Shown one piece after another: positions 33,944 through 45,380 of a DNA stretch of 64,000 nt. This stretch comes from Toxonevra muliebris (Eukaryota; Arthropoda; Insecta; Diptera; Pallopteridae). The translations under genes and the position numbers were made by a program. Position 1 is the stretch's first letter. Each line of letters starts with the position of its first letter. The notes beneath the pieces were generated by a model. The model saw only the letters and a list, made by a program, of their open reading frames with translations, made no database searches and had not been told where the DNA came from. The stretch lies in the NCBI GenBank assembly GCA_963691655.1, contig OY829326.1, positions 56,103,776-56,167,775 on the forward strand, given 5' to 3'.

Positions 33944-34720
33944 TTAAGTTAGGTTAGATTGGAGTGGCAATATGAAAGGGAGGACTGCTTCTTCTTCCTC
34001 CTCAGAGCCACAACCCTGGCCGAGTTTATTGAATGGCTGTCCTAGTCTTAAAGCATGTCTCCTCATTATGCAGTGTCGAAGTCGTAATACTGATGGAGTT
34101 TCTGCTAAGGTTGAGGATTTTGCTTCCTCAAGGTAGTTTTTCTTAATGGTCAATTAAATAGACGTAAGAGGGACACTAATGGTGCAGAAAGATGATATAT
34201 TGGTAAGCTGCGAGCCCTGTTTAGCTAACTCGTCGGCATTGCAGTTACCAGAAATATCCTTGTGTCCAGGTACCCAATATAGGGGGACCTACGAATGACT
34301 CGAGAAAAAGTTGAGTAAGAAGTCAAGAATTCAAGAACAAGCTTTGATGTAGTTCATACACCGGCAAGGGACTTGATTGCTGCTTAACTGTCTGTGTAGA
34401 TACCGATATTCGTATCGAATGAATAGTTGAGTATAAGCCACTTGGACGCTTGATAAATAACCATTACTTCCGCCTGAAAGACTCTAGTCCAGCGAGTTAA
34501 GGCTAAGAGTCTGATAGCGCAGTACTTTACTTGTTGATTAACCAGAAATAAAGTGGGCAACTAATGAAGGACTGCGAAGACAGCCTTCGTAGAGGTAGTA
34601 CGGAGAGTCCCAGTAACCAATATGACTGCCGTTTTTAAACCTTATCCAGTGGTTTAAGGTTGACCGGTAGCTAGCCATCAGAAGACGGTTCCATAAAAAA
34701 GATTATGCTCGACCACTGCT
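33944..34720 (-). pseudogene. LINE 3' fragment: RNase H domain and C-terminal zinc-knuckle region
   Basis: On the minus strand, LNSLDWSLSGGSNGYLSS begins an RNase H domain; YWVPGHKDISGNCNADELAK (34214-34275 region) is its conserved C-terminal block, where His and Asp act in catalysis. The frame then shifts into HALRLGQPFNKLGQGCGSEE and ends in a TCTAACCTAACTTAATC tail at 33944-33963. In RNase-H-bearing LINEs (I/R1/LOA-type clades) this is the end of ORF2. In-frame stops and a frameshift inactivate it. 5'-truncated, as usual for LINEs. It is not the same family as the pair at 43 and 55 kb, judging by the RNase H text. Confidence 0.8.
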
Positions 34721-35405
34721 GTGTAGAGCCAGGAAGTGACTTGACATTTTTTTTTTTGTAATTTAGAAAAAAGTTCTAAAAATTACAAAATTTTTGTGTC
34801 AAAATTGTGCTGAAATCCACTTAATTAAAAAGTAGATAAGTTAAGGCAGAATTACCTTCTTCTATATATAAATAGTTTGAATCTTTCTATGGGGAATTGA
34901 GGTAATATATTTTTTGTTTTTCTTTCTCGTTTATATTTCTAATATATTTTAGAAAAAGGGTAAAAAGGTAAACATTTTCTGATTTTACATTAACTTGTTT
35001 CGTAAACCTCATGAAACAAGAGCCTTCTTTTTCATTAGTAATTTAACCTGATTTATTGTTAGCTTATGATAGCTTACATATTTTTTTCAAAACTTTTCTG
35101 GGGATTTACAAAAAAAAAATCTTAAAAGTGATCAGAACTTTCTAAAATTTTCAAATTTAAATATCTCAAAAATCGGATCTGATAGCGAAAGACGGACTGC
35201 AGGTTCATAATTAGAGGCTGAAAATATCGTATAACTGTATGGTCTTCTCATATAATTTGGTGTATATTAGTGTGAAGTTAGTACTGTTAGTACCTACATA
35301 TATTCGACGATGCAAATTTTTAAAAGAAAAAAATGAAAAACAAAAATATAAGCAGTGCAACATTTCGAATAAAGTATTTTTTAATTTAAAGTTGTACTAA
35401 AAAAA
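34721..35405. other. No gene recognised
   Basis: AT-rich; no termini or frames of note. Confidence 0.4.
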
Positions 35406-35481
35406 TACAATTGTACCAAAAAAATACAATTGTACCAAAAAAGTACAATTGTACCAAAAAAGTACAATTGTACCAAAAATA
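35406..35481. repeat. 4 x 19-bp tandem repeat of palindromic units
   Basis: Four units of TACAATTGTACCAAAAAAR start at 35406, 35425, 35444 and 35463. The last two junctions create the perfect 12-bp palindrome GTACAATTGTAC. The flank ACATTACTGATTTGATC resembles sequence near 4865. Confidence 0.9.
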
Positions 35482-38144
35482 ACATTACTGATTTGATCTT
35501 TAAATCGATTGGAGGCTAAAAGGAGGAACAAACGAGAATACTGGTATACAAGCAAAGAGACAGCGAGGGAGAGAGCAAGGAGCTTTTACAGTAAAGCACA
35601 GCTCTCATTCTACCTTGTGCTTCTGGGCTAATCGTGCAATGTAAAAAAAATGTAGTGGTGTAAGTTAAATAAAAGTTAGTCAAATTGCAAAAATTTTTCA
35701 GCTTTATATTGTCACTTTACACCTAAAAGCCTTAGGTACAACTACACTACTATACAGCTGATCGACCACTTCTGGAACTGTAGTAGATTTGTAGTTCTAA
35801 ACACCAAGTTAAAGAGCTTGAAATAAGTACTAAATAAACATATAGTTTTTAAAATTGAATGCACCTATAGCAAAATCTATTCATTAATAGACTACAAGAT
35901 TTAAAAACTATAATTACACACATTACAGACTTGCACACGTGTAAAATAATAAAAATTCTTCCTCATCCTCATAGTTTTTTACATTGTAGCAAATAAACAT
36001 AAAGTTTAAAAGTGCAAGCATCGCTTGACATGAACTTCAATGCAATGTGTGTAATATTTTTCATAATTCAAATACATAAGTCTCCCAAGGTGTGTGTTAA
36101 TATATGCCATACTCAATCCCCAATCCACAATTCCCAATCCCTATAAACTTTTTCTACATATTCACACATAAAAACTACATACTGCATAGACAAATAAATA
36201 AATCTCGCTTTATAAATTCAGAGAAGGGATGATGATGAGGTAGAAAAAAAAGAAAGAAATTGTAAAGAGAATAAGTATAGTATCATGTGATATTAAAACT
36301 ATAAATCAGCGAGAAAAATTATATACACATGTACACACACACACAAAAGTACCTAGCAAAAGTATAAATGAAAATGAGGACAGAAAATGAGAGTCGAAAG
36401 AGTAACCAAAGAGGGACGGGAGGTACTCGTTTGTATGGATGCGGTGTAAAAAGCAAAAAAAAAAAAAAAAAGGAAAAATCTAAAAAATCGAAACAGAAAA
36501 AGTCATACATCATCATTACGGGACACAACGACAAGCGCTGATTTCTTACGTGTCAAGACCCTCCCCCCTTCACTTCTTGCGCACTTGCTCGCTTCTTCTG
36601 GATGCGATGTGTGCTGGTTGTGTTGCAATACTGTGAAGTACTGTAATTTTTGCTGTCAATGCAACATTGGTGGCTACGTTCCTGTCGTCGTCGTCGTTCA
36701 CTCACTCTCTTGCATAATCTGCTGTTGTTGTCGTTGAATGTGAATAATTTTAACAATAAATCCATACAAAAGAAAAATAGGAAGAAGGAGAATAAAATCG
36801 AGCACCAACTTGAATTCTTATAGAGAGCATGTGGCATTTTTGTTGTTGTGTGTTTTTTTTTTCTTCTGTTTGTTCTTTTTGCTCTTGTTGTTCTACATAC
36901 ACACACACACACATAAGTATGTGTATTCAAAGGATATGCGTGTAAAATTTTTGTGTTTGCATAACAGAGTACAAGTGGATCTTAAAAGATGCTGAAGATT
37001 ATATGTGAGGGTATGGAGTAACTCGAGTAGTCGTAGTGGCTTAAAGCTCAGTGCGCGCTTAAGTCATCAATCAATTGTGTGAGTGTGTATGTGTTTGTGT
37101 AAATATTAGGGTATAGTATAAGTTTTGGGAAATGGAAAAGTTTAAGCAGAAGAGTTCGAGAAGAAGAGTAGGAGTAACAATTCGAAAAGTAAAAAAAATA
37201 CTTTGTTGTTTATGTGAACATAAAAATCTTTAACTTTATACTAAACAAAAAGGTTGATAGTGCAAGAATAACGGAAGAAAGCGCAGCATGAAATATGGTT
37301 TTAGCTCTTTACCTTGCTAAATTTTAAGTATTACTAACAATTGGCAGGTGAGGGTAAAATCTGTAAATACTAATGCGAATAATGTCGAAATTTGTTAAAC
37401 ATAAGATATTCAGATACGTAAATCAATAGTTCAACTATGCATTGTGTGTGTGTGTAAGTGGAATGCATTTGCAACTTTCTACTTATCACTAAGTTTCGGT
37501 GCATATGATATTTCAGGGTGCTACAATCAAAGTTAAAAATTTGATTTTAAGTAAATCACTGTTTTTCATACTGCGATACTGAACTTGAATATTGCAATTT
37601 TTTGTAAAAAAAAAATAAAAAAAAAAAAAAAAATTCTAATGAAAACTTTCGTTATATAATTCATTACGTAACAAACAAAGGTAAGGAAAACTTTAAAGAA
37701 AAAAGTGGTTCATTTAATTGCTTACTCCCTTATTTGTAAAATAAAAGCTTCAACTGAGTGCAATTACTTTTGTATACAATTGTCTTGCAAGGTAGGAGCG
37801 AGGTAGTTAGAACTTTTAAAGAGCGAAAATAATTTAATTACACACAGAGATTTCAAACCAAAAGAGTAAATCATTCAATCGCTCTCAAAAATATTGTTGG
37901 TTTTATTAAAAGCAATTATTTTTTATTTTTATTAAGTCATTCATTTAGTATCGTTTGAGGCGGCAAAGGCATTTCGTGCATCGTGCATGCAATGTCTTCA
38001 ATGAGACGACGTCAGAGATCGAGTCTTTTTCATATGAACGTATGGGGATCGGGCTCATACAAATGAGCAGAAGCGTTTTTATTGGCGTCGGCTCTCTCAG
38101 TGTCATCTCATATGCTCTATGTTTTACAATATCTAAGTTTCTGT
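35482..38144. other. AT-rich DNA with microsatellites; no gene
   Basis: (CA)n at 36330-36345 and 36898-36913, (TG)n near 37070-37100 and 37443-37456, poly(A) at 36454-36471 and 37608-37632. The 125-codon minus frame at 36553-36930 crosses (CA)n and (GTT)n and shows no domain. 37955-38146 has a moderately complex 63-codon plus frame (GGCGGCAAAGGCATTTCGTG) that I cannot assign. Confidence 0.45.
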
Positions 38145-38152
38145 AATGATAT

Positions 38153-38524
38153 TAGGGTAGCCAGACGTACTGATTTAGTCAGCGCAACTACTAATTTTCA
38201 TGGATTTTATTTCAAAGTACTGATTTTAAAATTCTGAAATCAGTATGCAAATTCACCTATTTTTAGATTTTGCATTGTTTTAGTACTGGATTTTCTAATC
38301 TTAATAACATTTTTGGCCTTTCCATTAAATTTCTAATCTACTTTAAATTCTTTTAAACTTTTAGTTTATTGTTCACTTTTTGAAGGAAGGAAAGAAACAA
38401 ACTTGCCCTAATGTTTTTATAAAGTGAGCTTATAGTCTAAAAAAAATTTATAAACTGGAAAATGTACTAATTTTTATACTCAATTCAAGTACTGATTTTT
38501 TAGATAAAAAATCTGGCTACCCTA
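38153..38524 (+). mobile_element. hAT-type MITE, TAGGGTAGCCAGA family, copy 1 (372 bp)
   Basis: TAGGGTAGCCAGA at the left is inverted at the right (TCTGGCTACCCTA). Flanks AATGATAT (38145-38152) and AATGATGA (38525-38532) agree at the first six of eight positions. Internal GTACTGATTT motifs lie near both ends. A shorter relative is at 40398-40579 with the same flank geometry. No coding capacity. Confidence 0.75.
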
Positions 38525-38703
38525 AATGATGAGAAACTCAGAAGTTGAAATACACAATGATAAATTTGGTTGAAACACTCACATATGAAATTATTTTCTA
38601 TAAACAGCTGGTTTTGACAGATTCGCAGTATAAAGCGCTTATACGTGTAAAACAGTGTGGGGCAATTTTGATTTGCATATTCACACGTGAATATGCTGAC
38701 ATT

Positions 38704-39100
38704 GGCTGCATTCACGAAACTCATCAATTCCTAAACAGTTGTAAAATTCTATTGTGTATGGCAACATTTTCAGCAGCGAAAAATTTGTATGATACTTTTC
38801 ATCGAATGATTTTTGTACAGCGGCTTATGTTTATCTATTTTTTCTATATATATTATTTTATTTATTATGGCTGTCATAATTGACAAAACATATTCATATT
38901 AACGCCATCGTCAAACATACTTTGCAAAAACATTAAATTAGTCGTATCCATTATTTAAGTTTTTGGTTTTGTTAAAGACGAAAAATAGCAAAAACTATTC
39001 ACAATAGAATAGTTAACGCGAAAAAGTAGCAGCATGTTCACGACACGAAAATTGATGAGCTGCAACTGTTAAGCAATTGATGAGTGTCGTGAATGCAGCC
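38704..39100. mobile_element. Inverted-repeat element, GGCTGCATTCACG ends (397 bp)
   Basis: GGCTGCATTCACGAAACTCA then TCAATTCCTAAACAGTTG (38704-38741) is inverted at 39063-39100 as GGCTGCATTCACGACACTCA then TCAATTGCTTAACAGTTG, four differences in 38 bp. A 3-bp ATT lies on both sides (38701-38703, 39101-39103), possibly a target duplication. The interior is AT-rich. Superfamily not assigned; 3-bp duplications occur in PIF/Harbinger and others. Confidence 0.75.
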
Positions 39101-39150
39101 ATTCGCTATGTCACACGCACACTATAAGCTACTTTGTGTAGGGTACGAAC

Positions 39151-39605
39151 TACCCAACGGGAAAGGAAGTACTCTAAAAGCGCTTCCTTGCCTACACTGG
39201 AGCGCTCCTCAGTATATCATACGCTTTTTACATTGTATATCATAGAAACTAAGCGCTCGCATTAAGCTTCCCAGAAACGTTGTAATTTTTTACACAAGAA
39301 ACGCTGGAAAAGCGCTCCTGGGAAGCTCAAAAGAAGCGCTTTTGGGAAGCAGTTTAGGTGGAACAATCTCTCTCGTTTTTTTTATTAACTACATATATTT
39401 ATTACTTTTATTTATTATATTTCCATACATATATACAAATTTTTTTCTATTCGTTTAAGTGCTTCCCCTAACCTTCCCTAGAAGCACTCTTTCGTATACT
39501 TGAAAACACTTTCGGGAAGCTTCAGCTACTAGCTTCAACGAGAGCATAAAGATAACGGTCCCAAAGAGCTTTTTTCAGTAGCGCTCCAAATTTTACCGTT
39601 GGGTA
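39151..39605. mobile_element. TIR element TACCCAACGG (455 bp)
   Basis: TACCCAACGGGAAA at the left and, inverted, TACCCAACGGTAAA at the right. ACGAAC directly precedes the left end (39145-39150) and occurs at 39609-39614, three bases after the right end, so a target duplication is plausible but not clean. The interior is rich in GAAGCGCTTTT and CTTCCC motifs inverted about the centre. No coding frame. Confidence 0.7.
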
Positions 39606-39614
39606 TTAACGAAC

Positions 39615-39967
39615 AATGGCGTTCACCTAACGTGTAAGAGCAATTTTTTCAACGCAAATCATGTCAGTTGACATCAATGAGTACATGAGTAGGAACGGAA
39701 AGGATTTTTCAGTAACTTTGACAAGATGATGCCGCACAAGGATCGTAAAATTACTTCACTTAAGAAAAAAGGAAGTTAGCATTTCATTTACAGTGTAAAT
39801 AATTGCAGAGCGGTGTCGGTCTCTCAGATACACACACAAGCATGCATGTATTAGTTTGCCCGACACTGGTGTAAAAACAAAAGCTGAAGCTCATATCGCT
39901 CGTTTGCTGCAAGACAGTCATAAGTCAAAAAAAAAAAAAAAAAAACAAATATTCAAGAAAACCGCAT
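39615..39967. other. Unassigned, with possible repeat debris
   Basis: TTTGCCCGACACTGGTGTAA, AACAAAAGCTGAAG at 39857-39892 resembles the right end of the element at 60779-61076 (GGGCACAAATCGGTGTATGC, AAAAGCTGAC). No complete element. Confidence 0.35.
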
Positions 39968-40240
39968 TTAAAGATTTTAATGAACTACCACTCGGTAGAA
40001 CACAATAACGATACATTTTCTTCTCACGAGGAGAGTTCATAAAATAATTGATTTTTTGTTTACACAAAGAAATGTATTAAATAGCAATTGTGTCTGTATG
40101 CATTTTTCGAAAAAAATTTATAAGATATTGTTATGAATTTTTTTAGTTTTGCATATATATTTTTTTTTTATAATTATGACAGTTATGAGAGTTATGACAG
40201 CAAACGAACGATATGATATTTCTATTTAGAACTTTTATCA
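39968..40240 (+). repeat. Dispersed repeat shared with 61152-61370
   Basis: AATGAACTACCAC then CGGTAGAA, GAGGAGAGTTCATAAAATA and ATTATGACAGT, GCAAACG occur in the same order and orientation at 61168-61345. Diverged, with several small insertions and deletions. Boundaries unclear. Confidence 0.6.
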
Positions 40241-40397
40241 GATGAAGAAGAAGATGAAAATTGTATATGAGAATTTCTCTAGGAGGCATATGAATAGATT
40301 TCTTAACCCAAGGTGCGGGAGAAATGGTTTTTGAACTAATCCAGAAAGAGAACGGAGACCCAGTGGTTCTCCACGGCTGTACTATTCTGTGTCAAGG

Positions 40398-40579
40398 ATA
40401 GGGGAGCCAATCGTACTAGTTTTATCAGTACATGCACTGATTTTCTGCCCCTACAGTTTAAAATCTACTTTTTAGAAAAAGAAAAGAAACAGACTTGCCC
40501 TAGTGATTTTGAAACCAATTCTTTAATTCAATTTAAGTTCGGTGTACTGATTTTTGACATAAAAATGATGGTTATCCTA
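40398..40579 (+). mobile_element. hAT-type MITE, TAGGGTAGCCAGA family, copy 2 (deleted)
   Basis: TAGGGGAGCCAATCGTACTA, TTTAAAATCTACTTTTTAGA, AAGAAACAGACTTGCCCTAG, GTACTGATTTTT and the right end TGGTTATCCTA align in order to 38153-38524, with about half the interior missing. Flanks GTCAAGGA and GACAAGAT agree at only five of eight positions. Confidence 0.6.
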
Positions 40580-40697
40580 GACAAGATCAGCACCTCGATT
40601 ATAGTTTGAGTGTTTCCACTATGTGTGGCTATTAATCCATATCGTTCTAATGTTTGATTAATCGAACAGCAACTCTGAAAATTCGGCTGTGAAAATT

Positions 40698-40827
40698 CGG
40701 TTTAAGGACGAGCAGGAACTAAAGAAGATAGATCAAGAAAGTAACTTGAGAAAAAAATTGTTTTTGTGCCTGGCTCAGGAACGGCTCAGAGACAAGGTGC
40801 CATATGGCACCGCTGGGTATTACTGGG
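40698..40827 (+). mobile_element. piggyBac-type mini-MITE, copy 2 (degenerate ends)
   Basis: TTAAGGACGAGC, AAGATAGATCAAGAAAGTAA, CTGGCTCAGGAACGGCTCA, AAGGTGCCATATGGCACCGC and TATTACTGGG match 47001-47138. The central GGTGCCATATGGCACC is a perfect 16-bp palindrome. The terminal TTAA sites have decayed to GTTTAA/GTAAAA. Confidence 0.7.
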
Positions 40828-41329
40828 TAAAAGGCTAGATAAATAAACATACTTTTTTGGAAGGAGGTCTTGAAAACCTACAAAAAATAATAAAATTAAT
40901 TATTCTGCATTTGACATGAAAAATTCGTCTAAATAAAATAGCAAACTTGACATAGAAATTATAACTTCATACGTCTTTATACAGTTTTAAGAGGCGACAA
41001 CTGACCAAACTTTTGTAAAAAAAAACATATGAAAAAATAGGCAAAATTCAACCAAAATTAATATTTTTAATATTTCGCTGTTTTTAACTTCTAAACGAAC
41101 ACTGCTCATAATGTGGCGTAGACAATTTTTTTTAGTTTTTTTACACCTGGTCACCTTATTTTTTTGGGTTAAATCAAAAATTACTACACCCTCCAAAACT
41201 CGCAAATAAATTTTTTTTTATTTTTTTTTAGTACTAAAATCTCTTATTGAAGACATATGGAAATTGTGTCAAAATGAAAATCGGAAATACTATGAAAATC
41301 ATTTTTTAAAAAAAATGTGCAATAATGAC
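40828..41329. other. No gene recognised
   Basis: AT-rich; a 72-codon minus frame at 40987-41205 has no recognisable motif. Confidence 0.4.
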
Positions 41330-41403
41330 CTTCCCGAGATTTGAACCCTGGATCTCTGAGATGATAATCTAATATGCTGCTACTAAACAACCGAGGCGAC
41401 AAG
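41330..41403 (-). mobile_element. tRNA-derived SINE head or tRNA pseudogene
   Basis: On the minus strand TCGGTTGTTTAGTAGCAG carries an A-box-like TTGTTTAGTAG and, about 38 bases on, CAGGGTTCAAATCTCGG is a B box in a 5-bp T-arm with one mismatch. An anticodon arm does not fold well. The downstream body (to about 41240) is A/T-rich. A third tRNA-derived family, different from SINE A and B. Confidence 0.5.
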
Positions 41404-43027
41404 GCAAAATATATGCAACCAAAAAAATCAATTTTCACTTTCTCTCTGTATCTCTCTCCTTTCTTTCCCAATCCCGTACCATTTACATCAACAATACGAG
41501 CTTAGTGTCCACAGTTTTTATTATCATTTAATCCATTACTTAAACTTGTATGACTAAGTTCAAATCTAATAATGTCAATCTTAATCACAACTAATATGGC
41601 GGAATATTTCAAAGCTAAAATAGCAAAAGCAACAACAATAATTACGTTGTACAACACAACAAATAAGTCAATGAGAAACTTCAACGAAACCGCCACCGCC
41701 ACCGCCAACTAAACTAAACGCCACTGCGGCATATGCAAAATGTGCAATTCAACTCAACTTTCTTACTAAATAAGGTGTGTCGTCAATGACTACAACATCA
41801 ACGTGCCTGCTTGCCTGACTGACTGCTGCCTGCCTGCTTAGCACTTTTGCTGCATACTAATTGTTATGTATGCAATATGTGCAATATGTTGCACTCTTTA
41901 TAGGCATTTACTCGTCGTATGTTGGTACTTACTGGTAGTTGCAGTTGTAATAAAGAAAATGAAATGAGGAATTATTTACAACACGTACCACACATAAGCG
42001 AGAATGTATTGTGTGTTGCATGTGTGCTGCTGCTGCTGCTGCTGTTGCATGCATGCAATGCGAGCAATAGTGAGTGAGAGGAAAACATATGCCACATGGC
42101 ATGGCATGTGACGTGCTTGTTTGCTTGCATGCAGCAGGTGTATGTGTGTGTGTGTGTGTGCATTCTTGATTTTTTACACATAATTACCTTCACCTGCCTA
42201 TTTATCATTTGAAACGAAGTAAAGTAAAAAAAAATAACAAATTTATTTACTCTAGTCACACTTGTGACATTATTTTTATTTCGTTTTCGTTTTTTTTTTT
42301 GTTTTTGTTTTTGTTTTTAAATATGTACTTAGTTATAAACAATTACGAGCATATCAAAACTATCTTAAATATTTTTATAATTGCAATTAAATTAAGTGCA
42401 ATTTTTTGTCAACGATAAACTGTAGTTGCTTGCAGCTCAGCAACATAAGTTTGTCATTTGTCAACTTGTTTGTTGATATTGGTTTGCCTCTTTGCTTTTT
42501 TCTTTTTCTTTTTTGTTTGACATTCATGTGTGCAACAAGTTCGTTTGATAAGATAATTTTAATTTAATTAATGTGTGCTTTATGCCACAAGTATCATACA
42601 ACAAAAACAACAACAAAAAATTGTATTCGTACATTATTCTGCACTTATTGCATGCCAAATTGACACTTTAATTGATGGGGGCTGTTGTTGTTGTTTTTGT
42701 TGTTGTTGTGATGTGGCGTGCTTATGTGTAGTGTACGAATTATTATAATTATCAAAGACACTTTTAAAAATTATAATAAATTTTATATGACAAAGTTACT
42801 TCTATGTTATTTTTTATATCTATTTATCTAAATGTACTTAATTTATTTTGCTCAAATTAACCCCTTACCCAGTCGGTTTGTGTCCAGTTCGATTTTCAAC
42901 TTTTAAAGAATCCACATTATAACTATTAACTGATCTTTAAATTGCTCCCCCTAAACCCTGCTTCTCTAAAGTCTAAAATGTTTTTTAGATTTAAAAATTA
43001 TTTTTACCTAATAATGGTTTTAGTTAT
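41404..43027. other. Microsatellite-rich DNA; no gene
   Basis: (CCGCCA)n at 41690-41705, CTGCCTGC/GACTGACT tracts at 41805-41840, (TGC)n at 42026-42045, (TG)n at 42138-42160, (TTTTTG)n at 42288-42318, (GTT)n at 42683-42710. TTAACCCCTTACCC at 42857 resembles a piggyBac-type left end but has no partner. The 95-codon minus frame over 41972-42259 translates repeats. Confidence 0.5.
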
Positions 43028-43201
43028 CCCGACTGGTAATTCAAAATGTTGGCGCCAGTCCGACTTTTGTTACTAGTAGCAGACGGAAGGTGATTGATCT
43101 AACATTATCAAACAGTAGAATGGCTGATCAAATCACCAGACGGCGAGCGAGTTCTTAGAGATGACTACCTTTCGGACCACTGTGTTATAGAATTTTGAGT
43201 T

Positions 43202-45329
43202 GTGGTCGAGCTAGAATGGGTTGCTGCCGATCGAAATCCCCGAAAATCGGATTGGACACGATTCGGTGAGCTGGTCAAAAAAAGAATTCGGGTCGTTCCT
43301 AAACTTCGAACCATAGAGTCAATCGAGGAAGCCTCTAATTCATTGGGGTCAACCTTGGTTGAATGCTATGAGATAGTTTGCCCGAAATATAGGAGTAGAC
43401 AAGGTAAGGTGATCCATTGGTGGAATGCTGAGCTTTCCAAACTCCAGGATAACTCCAAGAAGCTTCTAAATCGACCCCTTAAATCTCGATTGGAAGCGGA
43501 CTGGACTGCGTACTGTCAGCTACAAAAAGACTATAAGAATAAAATGAAATATTCCAAACTGGAGTCTTATAGGAATTTTTGCAGCGAAATAGTAGATCAG
43601 AAGGGTTCGGCGAGGCTATGCAACCGGGCGGCTAAGATGGACTAACTTCTGAAGCCCGAGGGCTCCTACACCAACTAAAGGGGGGTTACTCTGTAGTTCG
43701 ATTCGAAAGACAGTTCTATTCGAATGCCAAATTCGTTTCCGAAAGATACAAAATTTAATCTGAACATTGAACAAAAATTATTCGAAAATGTTTTATAGGG
43801 TACCTATCATTCGAATTCGAGTAAATTTTCTTTCGAATCGAACTACAGAGTAACCCCCCAGGTCGGTAGTTAATGACGCACTCCTTGCAACGCACTTCCC
43901 AGCTCCTCAGAGCATTGTCAATACTCCTGGTGAGGTTGGCTCTAGTACTAGAAGGCTCGATTGCTTTATAGCCTATAGGATAGTCACCGAAATGATATTA
44001 AGGTTTGCCTTTTCGTCATTCAATGGCTTTAAGTTCCCTGAACCCGACGATATTTATCGAAAGGAAAGCATTTTCATGGCTTGTCTCGATCAGGTACATA
44101 TTCAAAGTTTTTGGCGCTCGGCTAAAGTTGTATTTATTTCTAAACCGGGAAGGGATAACTACGATCTACCTAAAAGTTTCCGACCGATAAGCTTGACATC
44201 GTTTTTGCTTAAAAGTCTGGAGTGAATAGTCGAGAAGCACATTAGGTTCTGAGTCAAAACCCTCTCAATTCTCGACAACATGCTTATCAGAGTGAAAAAT
44301 CCTGTGAATCAGCTCTTCACGACTGTGTGAGTCCAATTGAACAAGGGCTGGAAGCAGGGAACTACACCCTGAGAGTGTTTGTCGATATTGAAGTGACTTT
44401 TGACAACGCTACCTTCGACTCGATGTGCTCTTCGTCCACACAATATAGTATTGAAGAAATCGTCATTCGATGGATTCAGAAAACGAAGACAATGTCATGG
44501 TCGAGGTTTAGAAAGGATGCGCTAAGGGGCGTGCTCTCCCCTCTTCTATGGTGCTTTGCGGTGGACTCCCCTCTTAATGATTTGCAGAATCTTGGAGTTC
44601 ACATCCAAGCGTATGCTGTCGATGTGTGCGTACTAATCTCGATACGGTCCTTACAGACAGTGTGCATAAAGGCCTCGCGTTCACTGAAGGTTTTCTGGTT
44701 GTGCAGGCGAGCTTTCGCTGGTCTGAGTCCAGCTCTGGTATCCTGTCTGACCAGACTTCAGAGAAGCGTGTGCCTGATTATCACTAGGAGTGCCCTCAAT
44801 GCCTTGTTTGACTTGCTGCCTTTGGATCTTCAAATCCGTAAAGAAGCGATAAGAGCGGCGTACAGATTCCGGTTAAATGGAGTCTGGCATGTCGAAGCGG
44901 AAGTAGGGCATGGTCAGATATACTACCAGTTGTCAGTACCACTGTCAGTGCCCACTGTTCTTGATGCCCGTGGACAATCATGCGTCTTGTATCAGCTTCG
45001 GAAGAAGATATGATGTCAGGTTCCTGGAACGTGACTAATAGTTAAGTCCAAAGGTCGTACTCCGGGGTCTCTATCATGTTTTTTATACCGACAGATGCAA
45101 AACCTCAAGCGATACTGGATCCGGTTGGTACTTGGAAGATGAGACCGAGTACTCTTTTTCCAGTGAGCTGATGACGACGGTCCGGATAGTTGAGAGGAGA
45201 TGGCATGGGAAGTACATAGGCATCTGCTGTGATAGCCAAGCTGCACTGAAGGCCTTTGCTAGCCCTCGCAGCTCTTCAAAATTGGTGAACAAGTATAAGG
45301 CACAGCTGCACATTTCATATATCTCGTAG
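43202..45329 (+). pseudogene. LINE ORF2: linker, reverse transcriptase, RNase H, inactivated
   Basis: The product would prime reverse transcription of LINE RNA at nicked DNA. Readable blocks: RNPRKSDWTRFGELV to NRAAKMD (43202-43645) is the region between endonuclease and polymerase; WRSAKVVFISKPGRDNYD and KSFRPISLTSFLLKSLE (44112-44222) are fingers motifs; VFVDIEVTFDN (44375-44407) is motif A with its Asp; GVLSPLLW (44529-44552) is motif B; YAVD (44612-44623) stands where YADD is expected, removing the first catalytic Asp of motif C. LNALFDLLPLDLQIRKEAIR lies in the thumb/connection region, and YTDRCKTSSDTGSGWYLED with CDSQAALKAFASP (45090-45265) is RNase H. Frameshifts join at least four frames. 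Confidence 0.85.
43680..43859. mobile_element. 180-bp TIR element nested in the LINE
   Basis: GGGGGGTTACTCTGTAGTTC continues as GATTCGAAAGA; the right end is its exact inverse (30-31 bp, no mismatch). The sister LINE copy at about 55975 has the uninterrupted site (CACCAACTCCAGGTC), which proves insertion. The interior is AT/TTCGAA-rich with smaller inverted TTCGAAT motifs. I see no target duplication longer than one or two bases; superfamily open. Perfect TIRs imply a younger age than the LINE around it. Confidence 0.88.
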
Positions 45330-45380
45330 GCAAGCTAATATACACGTAGGTGTACGTGTAGATATTGACTTAGACACGAA

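Larger units (their letters stand above)
43028..45380 (+). mobile_element. Non-LTR retrotransposon (RNase H type), 5'-truncated, plus copy
   Basis: Similar in order and text to the minus-strand copy at 54.7-57.0 kb: it begins within the endonuclease region at ATCCCGACTGGTAATT, runs through reverse transcriptase and into RNase H, where recognisable coding stops near 45330. A 180-bp TIR element interrupts it at 43680-43859. Both copies share an unusual junction inside the reverse transcriptase (SWSRFRKDA), so they descend from an already deleted source. RNase H plus AP endonuclease suggests an I/R1/LOA-type clade (inference). Confidence 0.88.

Noticed and set aside
36553..36930. 125-codon minus-strand open frame
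   Set aside because: It translates (CA)n, (GTT)n and poly-T tracts; no domain, no alternative support.
42857..42872. TTAACCCCTTACCC as a piggyBac-type left end
   Set aside because: No inverted partner ending at TTAA was found downstream before the LINE starts.
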